From Terriglobia bacterium (GTDB taxonomy: Bacteria > Acidobacteriota > Terriglobia > Terriglobales > Acidobacteriaceae): 34,142 nucleotides of DNA. The DNA is taken from NCBI GenBank assembly GCA_020073395.1, contig JAIQFF010000116.1, positions 1 through 34,142 of the forward strand, read 5' to 3'. The notes under the pieces were generated by a model. The model was not told the origin of the DNA. It saw only the letters and a program-made list of their open reading frames with translations, and ran no database searches. How positions within the stretch are numbered: position 1 is the stretch's first letter; every line of letters starts with the position of its first letter. Shown here one piece after another: positions 29,595 through 34,142 of the stretch. Position numbers and translations under genes: made by a program.

Positions 29595-32500
29595 TCATTC
29601 GGAGTCTGACTTTAGCGCTTCCTCGACGGCCCTCTCGACGGGCATTCCCCATCCCTCCAGCCACGCTGCTGAAGCTGCCGCATTGGATAGTGCTTTCCGG
29701 GCCGGCTCCAAACTCCTTTCATGCTGGGCCTGTTCGACCGATGGAAGCGGCGCGCCCAGCCCCTGGCGCAAAGCGGCCGCTGCCCCCGCCAGCCGCAGCG
29801 AGCGCTCGGGCTGCAACTGGGTGGCCGCGGAGCAGGCAAAGCACTCCAGCAGGCGAGCGATCCCTCGTTTGTGTCCCAACTCCTGGAAGATCTGGATGCT
29901 TTCCCGATAGAGGGGCTCGGAGGCCGCGTAATCCCGCTGGTCGCAGATCAGATTTCCCAGGTCAGCGAGTGAGCCGGCAATCCCCCAGCGATCGCCCAGC
30001 TTCCGAAATATCGCCAGACTCTGTTCGTATAGAGCGCGAGCCCCTATCGGGTCGCCGTGACTGCGCGCTGCATCGCCTTGATGGTTGAGCGACCAGGCCA
30101 TTCCCGTAGTGTCACCCAATTCTTTGAAGATCGAGAGACACTCCTCATACAGGGATCGTGCCAGGGCATAATCGCCTTGCAACTTGACGACATTGGCCAG
30201 ATTACTGAGAGCGCGAGCCACGGCTGAGCGGTCACCCAGTTCTCTCCATACCACCAGGCTCTCCTCGAAGAGGGAACGGGACTTCGCGATACTTCCCTGG
30301 TTGCGGGTAGTGACCGCCAGCGCGTTGAGCGAGACAGCGATGCCCCAGTCATCCTTCAACTCCCGGGCGATTCCCATGCTTTCGCGGACCAGTGAGCAGG
30401 CGGATGCGTAGTCGCCCTGCGCACCGGCGAGGATGCCAGCGGCAAACAGCGCCCTGGCCCGCGCAGGGGTTGGGGCAGCCGCTCCTTCGAGCTGGAGGAC
30501 TTTGGCCAGGCGGTCCCGCCCCTCGGCGAAGTACTCGCGGCTCTCCCAAAAGCGAAGGAGCGCGGCGCCCAGGCGCAGGCCCCACTCTGCATTGCCAGTC
30601 TGCGTCAGCCAATCCAGGGCCGCACCAAGATTGTCATGTTCCATCTCGAACAGGTCGAGCCACTCCGCTTGCACTGTCTTGGCACCCTCTTCTGCCAGCA
30701 CAAGGCAGTAAGCGGCGTGGGCGCGCTTTGTCGCCGCCTCTTCCCCGCTGGCCGCCAGACACTCCAGCCCGTATTCGCGGATCGTATCCAGCATCACGAA
30801 GCGCGATTCCCCTTCTCCACGCTCGACCCGTTGCAGCAGGCTCTTATCCACCAGCGATGCCATGCCGTCAAGCCCGTCCACCTCCAGATCGCTTTTGGTG
30901 TTGCACACCGCCTCCACCGCCTCCAGAGTGCATCCGCTCACAAAAACCGAAAGTCTGCGGAAGAGCATCTGTTCGCCCGCACTCAGCAGACCGTAGCTCC
31001 AGTCGATCGCTCCTCGCAGAGTCTGCTGTCGAGTTGGCAGATCTCGCGCCCCGCCGGTCAACAGCTGCAGGCGACTTTCCAGACGCGCCTGCATGGCGGA
31101 GGGCGAGAGCATCTTGATACGAGCCGCAGCTAGCTCGATGGCGAGAGGCAGACCGTCCAGGCGCGCACAAATAGTGATCACGGCCGCCGCATTGTCCTGG
31201 TTAACCTCAAAATCAGGCTTGACGGCTTGAGCACGCTGCATGAACAAGGCCACCGCTGGATAGCGCGTCAGTACGGCGACCTCAGGAACGGATTTGGGAT
31301 CCGGCAATTCGAGAGGCGGCACGGGATACTCATGTTCGCCATAAATATGCAGCGGAGCGCGGCTGGTAACCAGCAGCTTGAGCTGGGCGCTGCTGGTGAG
31401 CAACTCCGCCACCAACGGTGCCTCGGCGACCAGATGCTCGAAGTTGTCGAGCAAAAGGAGAATTGGCAGTCGCAACGAATGCTGCAAATAGGCTTTCAAG
31501 GTTTCAAGCGGCGATTGGCCCCCGGTTTCCCGCAGGCCCAGGGTCTGCGCAATTGCCGGTGCAACCATCCTGGGATCGCTCACCGGAGCCAGCGCAACGT
31601 AGTAACTACCATCAGCGAAATGGCCCGTCAGGGCCTCAGCTACTTGCAGGCCCAGACGGGTCTTGCCAATGCCTCCGGGGCCGGTGAGCGTAACCAGATG
31701 CACGTCTGGTCGAAGCAGGAGTTCCTTCACCGCGGCTACTTCGCGATCGCGTCCAATAAACGCCGTACGCGGTGTGGGGAGATTGCTGGGTCGACTCTCG
31801 GGGCGCTCCATCGGAACTTCTGACACCCCGTCACGGGTGGCCGCAAGCTCGCGCGCGAGGTCGCGGGTCGAGGAGTAACGCTGCTGGGGCCTTTTTTCCA
31901 GGCAACGCTCGACTGCCCAGCACAGCGGCGCGGGGGTTTCCGGATTCAACGAGCTGATCGGTTCCAATTGGTCGCGGAGAATGGCAGCCATGGTCTCGGC
32001 CATGCTGTCCCGTTGAAAGGCGGGTTTACCCGTCAGCATCTCGTAGAGCACCAATCCGAAAGAAAACTGGTCTGAGCGGAAGTCCACTTCCAATCCGCTC
32101 GCCTGTTCCGGCGACATGTATTCCAGAGTGCCCATGACCGTGCCCGGAAGAGTTTGCAGGGGGCGTGTGTCGAGTGTTTCCGCGCCGGGTGCGGGAACGA
32201 GTTTTGCCACACCAAAGTCAAGAATCTTGACCAACCCGTCGCGAGAAACCATCACGTTTTCCGGTTTCAGGTCGCGGTGCACAATGCCGGCTGAATGGGC
32301 TTTCGCCAATCCATCCGCAATCTGTGCGGCAATCTGAATCACTTTGGGTAACGGAATCGAGCCCGAAGCCAGCAACTCGCGCAACACGTCTCCCTCTACG
32401 AGTTCCATGGCGATGTAGCAGTTTCCATCCACCTGTCCGAGTTCGTAAATGGTCACGATATTGGGATGATTGAGGGCGGATGCCGATCGGGCCTCTTGCT

Positions 32501-32744
32501 CGAAGCGCTCGATGCGTCTCCGGTCGGGACACAGGTTGCCCGGCAGGATCTTGATGGCGACCTCACGGCCGAGACGGGTATCGCGTGCGCGATAAACTTC
32601 TCCCATCCCACCAGCCCCGAGCGGGGACAGAATCTCGTAGGCGCCAAATCGCGAGCCCGGCGAGAGCGTAGCGGGTCCCTCATGCAGTGGCGGTGCTGGC
32701 GCCCCTTGCGGCTCTTTCGTTTTTGCGGTTTCACCCCGGAGCAT
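29595..32744 (-). CDS. Ser/Thr protein kinase fused to a STAND-type ATPase and TPR repeats
   Basis: A 1049-residue soluble regulator in three parts. First is a Hanks-type kinase (about 34-300): P-loop GAGGMGE 43-49, Lys65 in [12 protein letters not shown] 156-163 with catalytic Asp158, and DFG 176-178. Then a STAND/NB-ARC-like ATPase (about 329-700): Walker [10 protein letters not shown] 355-363, Walker [10 protein letters not shown] 429-437, and [13 protein letters not shown] 531-543. Then TPR repeats of 40-residue period (about 762-960), each ending in an ELGD-like turn. There is no transmembrane segment. The ATG has GAAGGGGA upstream. Such proteins are signal receivers whose ligand is unknown. 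The gene is separated from OsmC by a 107-base divergent intergenic region. Confidence 0.95.
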   Translation of the reverse strand: MLRGETAKTKEPQGAPAPPLHEGPATLSPGSRFGAYEILSPLGAGGMGEVYRARDTRLGREVAIKILPGNLCPDRRRIERFEQEARSASALNHPNIVTIYELGQVDGNCYIAMELVEGDVLRELLASGSIPLPKVIQIAAQIADGLAKAHSAGIVHRDLKPENVMVSRDGLVKILDFGVAKLVPAPGAETLDTRPLQTLPGTVMGTLEYMSPEQASGLEVDFRSDQFSFGLVLYEMLTGKPAFQRDSMAETMAAILRDQLEPISSLNPETPAPLCWAVERCLEKRPQQRYSSTRDLARELAATRDGVSEVPMERPESRPSNLPTPRTAFIGRDREVAAVKELLLRPDVHLVTLTGPGGIGKTRLGLQVAEALTGHFADGSYYVALAPVSDPRMVAPAIAQTLGLRETGGQSPLETLKAYLQHSLRLPILLLLDNFEHLVAEAPLVAELLTSSAQLKLLVTSRAPLHIYGEHEYPVPPLELPDPKSVPEVAVLTRYPAVALFMQRAQAVKPDFEVNQDNAAAVITICARLDGLPLAIELAAARIKMLSPSAMQARLESRLQLLTGGARDLPTRQQTLRGAIDWSYGLLSAGEQMLFRRLSVFVSGCTLEAVEAVCNTKSDLEVDGLDGMASLVDKSLLQRVERGEGESRFVMLDTIREYGLECLAASGEEAATKRAHAAYCLVLAEEGAKTVQAEWLDLFEMEHDNLGAALDWLTQTGNAEWGLRLGAALLRFWESREYFAEGRDRLAKVLQLEGAAAPTPARARALFAAGILAGAQGDYASACSLVRESMGIARELKDDWGIAVSLNALAVTTRNQGSIAKSRSLFEESLVVWRELGDRSAVARALSNLANVVKLQGDYALARSLYEECLSIFKELGDTTGMAWSLNHQGDAARSHGDPIGARALYEQSLAIFRKLGDRWGIAGSLADLGNLICDQRDYAASEPLYRESIQIFQELGHKRGIARLLECFACSAATQLQPERSLRLAGAAAALRQGLGAPLPSVEQAQHERSLEPARKALSNAAASAAWLEGWGMPVERAVEEALKSDSE

Positions 32745-32851
32745 ACGTCCCCTTCGGTGCCTTACTATATAGGTGGTTTACAGGACAACCGATAAGCCGC
32801 TCCCGGAAGCGGCGTCTGTTATTGAAAGAATAACAAAATCGAGAGAACACC

Positions 32852-33349
32852 ATGGATCTGAGATCGGTTCAACAACCGTTGAAGGAACAATACCGCCGCG
32901 AGCCGGGCAGTTCCCGGATAACCCTCAGGGCGAAAGGCAGCGAAACCGCGACCCCGATGTCATGCTCGGTGGACCTGGGACGTGCCCTCTATCAAGCCGA
33001 GGCCCACACCGGAGTCGGGGGCTCCGGTACTGCTGCCTGTTCCGGCGACCTCCTGCTGGGCGCGCTGGCGGCCTGCGCCCAGATCACTTGCCAGATGGTG
33101 GCGGTGGCTATGGGCATACCCACGGAGCACATCGAAGTCACGGTGGAAGGGGATCTGGATCTTTCGGGAACGCTGGGTGTGTCCAAGGAGGCGATGGTCG
33201 GCTTTGAACACATCCGGGTGCGTTTTGATATCAGCGCGCCCCAGGCCAGCGCCGACCAATTGAGCCGATTGCGCGAGAAGACCGAGCAGTATTGCGTGGT
33301 CATGCAAACCCTGCTGCGACCGCCAGGTCTGCAGACTGAGTGGGCCTAG
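32852..33349 (+). CDS. OsmC/Ohr-family protein
   Basis: A 165-residue protein with the OsmC fold: GDLLLGALAACAQITCQMVAVAMG near 65-88 (with the family's first conserved cysteine in ACAQ) and a second cysteine in EQYCVVMQTLL near 148-158. OsmC-like proteins reduce organic hydroperoxides via the cysteine pair, with dihydrolipoyl partners. The first 30 residues are an unusual extension (QPLKEQYRREPGSSRITLRA). It is divergent from the kinase gene and its stop shares CTAG with the short minus-strand gene. Confidence 0.88.
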   Translation: MDLRSVQQPLKEQYRREPGSSRITLRAKGSETATPMSCSVDLGRALYQAEAHTGVGGSGTAACSGDLLLGALAACAQITCQMVAVAMGIPTEHIEVTVEGDLDLSGTLGVSKEAMVGFEHIRVRFDISAPQASADQLSRLREKTEQYCVVMQTLLRPPGLQTEWA

Positions 33350-33507
33350 TCAGACCTCCACCCGAGAAACCAAGTGAGGATCTCTGCGTCCACGATTGGT
33401 TGACGCTTGGTTTTCAAACTTTCCTCGGCCAATAGGCAGGCTGGGATCGTACTTCTCCCTGTCTCAGCCCGCTGTTCGTCGTCCGCTAAGCAGATGGTCC
33501 AAAGCAT
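33346..33507 (-). CDS. Possible 53-residue hypothetical protein
   Basis: ATG 33507 follows a strong AAGGAGG site (seven bases away) and encodes MLWTICLADDEQRAETGRS, ending in ILTWFLGWRSD. The stop overlaps the stop of the convergent OsmC gene by four bases. The MLWTI start is like that of the short membrane-protein family, but the rest is not. It fills most of the 216-base gap before the repeat protein. The ribosome-binding site is the main support. Confidence 0.45.
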   Translation of the reverse strand: MLWTICLADDEQRAETGRSTIPACLLAEESLKTKRQPIVDAEILTWFLGWRSD

Positions 33508-33564
33508 GTCAACTCCTCCTTCTCGCACGCGAGTCTCCACACGCTCGATCGAAAATTGTTTCCG

Positions 33565-34142
33565 CTATCGCACATAGACGGTGATTGCGATTCGATCCCG
33601 GGGATACCTGGGGTTGTACAGGTAATAGCCATCCTCGTAGTAGTCGACATACACATCATCGTTGTCGTACCAGTCGTCTGACCAGTATTCTGGCCAGGGA
33701 TCCATGAGACTGAACCAAAAGCCGCCATATTGGAATCGAGGGTATCCGCCAACCACGACCACGGGGTACCTGTAGATGCGGAACGCGTGACTCGGACCAA
33801 AGTAGCTACGATAACGGTCCTCGGGAATGCGATAGCCATGGTACCCGCCGCGTTGCTGCCAATCGCGGTGCTCGGACTGCCAGCTGTGTGCGCGATGCTG
33901 CTGCCAGACGGCCTGCTGTTGGCCCCGCTGTCGATGTTGCTCTTGCTGTGAAGGCCGGATGGCCTGCTGTTGTTGTCTGTGTTGCTGCTCTTGCTGACCC
34001 TTGGCCTGTTGCTGTTTGTGTTGCTGCTCCTGCTGACCCTTGGCCTGCTGCTGTTGCTGTTTGTGTTGCTGCTCCTGCTGACTCTTGGCCTGCTGCTGTT
34101 TGTGTTGCTGCTCTTGCTGACTCTTGGCCTGCTGCTGTTTGT
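33565..34142 (-). CDS. C-terminal part of a Gln-rich repeat protein (cut by the window edge)
   Basis: An open frame that enters from the right edge and ends at 33565. The first 55 visible codons are repeats of 13-15 residues (QQQAKSQQEQQHK and variants). The frame then reads HRAHSWQSEHRDWQQRGGYH, and a C-terminal part follows that is rich in Tyr, Trp and Asp: GYRIPEDRYRSYFG, FRIYRYPVVVVGGYPRFQYG, then DPWPEYWSDDWYDNDDVYVD, ending ITVYVR. This C-terminal domain is, from memory, common in acidobacteria and probably extracellular; its function is unknown. The start lies outside the window, so the length and a signal peptide cannot be judged. Confidence 0.8.
   Translation of the reverse strand, partial: KQQQAKSQQEQQHKQQQAKSQQEQQHKQQQQQAKGQQEQQHKQQQAKGQQEQQHRQQQQAIRPSQQEQHRQRGQQQAVWQQHRAHSWQSEHRDWQQRGGYHGYRIPEDRYRSYFGPSHAFRIYRYPVVVVGGYPRFQYGGFWFSLMDPWPEYWSDDWYDNDDVYVDYYEDGYYLYNPRYPRDRIAITVYVR
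33976..34140. repeat. In-frame Gln-rich tandem repeat (39-45 bases)
   Basis: Four consecutive units of 39, 39, 45 and 39 bases encode QQQAKSQQEQQHK-like blocks on the minus strand and run off the right edge. Units differ by added CAG/CAA codons, a sign of slippage or unequal crossing-over. Copy number may vary between strains. Confidence 0.85.

Noticed and set aside
33976..34140. The repeated array as a CRISPR
   Set aside because: Units are adjacent without unique spacers and encode an in-frame Gln-rich repeat.

Overview
The window looks like a chromosomal segment of an acidobacterium of the Terriglobia/Koribacter type. This is an inference from moderately high GC, a CRTAC1-like ASPIC/UnbV protein, many secreted proteins of types common in that phylum, and abundant short palindromic intergenic repeats. 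No database search was possible. No rRNA, tRNA, CRISPR array, phage or transposase gene was seen.

Left part (1-9.5 kb): on the minus strand are a secreted DUF1906 protein, the molybdenum-cofactor gene moaA, a secreted-protein gene broken by an in-frame TAG, and a GDSL hydrolase. A plus-strand vapBC toxin-antitoxin pair with a palindromic operator follows. Next comes a minus-strand electron-transfer module in the transcription order etfB, etfA, ETF:quinone oxidoreductase, which passes electrons from acyl-CoA-type dehydrogenases to the quinone pool. Small secreted, zinc-ribbon and basic proteins follow.

Middle part (9.5-22.2 kb): an ASPIC/UnbV repeat protein, a DUF1223 secreted protein, a PLP aminotransferase, an ornithine-cyclodeaminase-family enzyme, an RND efflux locus with an intact lipoprotein adaptor but a pump gene reduced to its two ends, a threonine aldolase, a luciferase-like flavin oxidoreductase, a Tat-exported molybdopterin oxidoreductase paired with a membrane cytochrome b, and an ECF sigma factor overlapping its zinc-finger anti-sigma factor.

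Right part (22.2-34.1 kb): a PEGA protein and a fibronectin type III protein, two DGPF/YciI proteins, an NAD-dependent hydroxyacid dehydrogenase, a toxin-first PIN/antitoxin pair, a 5'-truncated gene remnant, a small membrane protein, an ECF42-type sigma factor with its C-terminal extension, a DUF4242 protein, a 1049-residue kinase-ATPase-TPR regulator, an OsmC protein, and the end of a glutamine-rich repeat protein cut by the window edge.

The most interesting signal is a candidate ECF42 regulon. Three sites of the form TGTCGA-N17-CGAC, each with A-rich DNA upstream, precede the two DGPF genes and an unrecognised membrane-protein gene; the third site also lies upstream of the ECF42 sigma gene. 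The window also carries at least six families of short inverted repeats. One is a double hairpin found twice with compensatory stem changes, and another folds around the probable moaA start codon.
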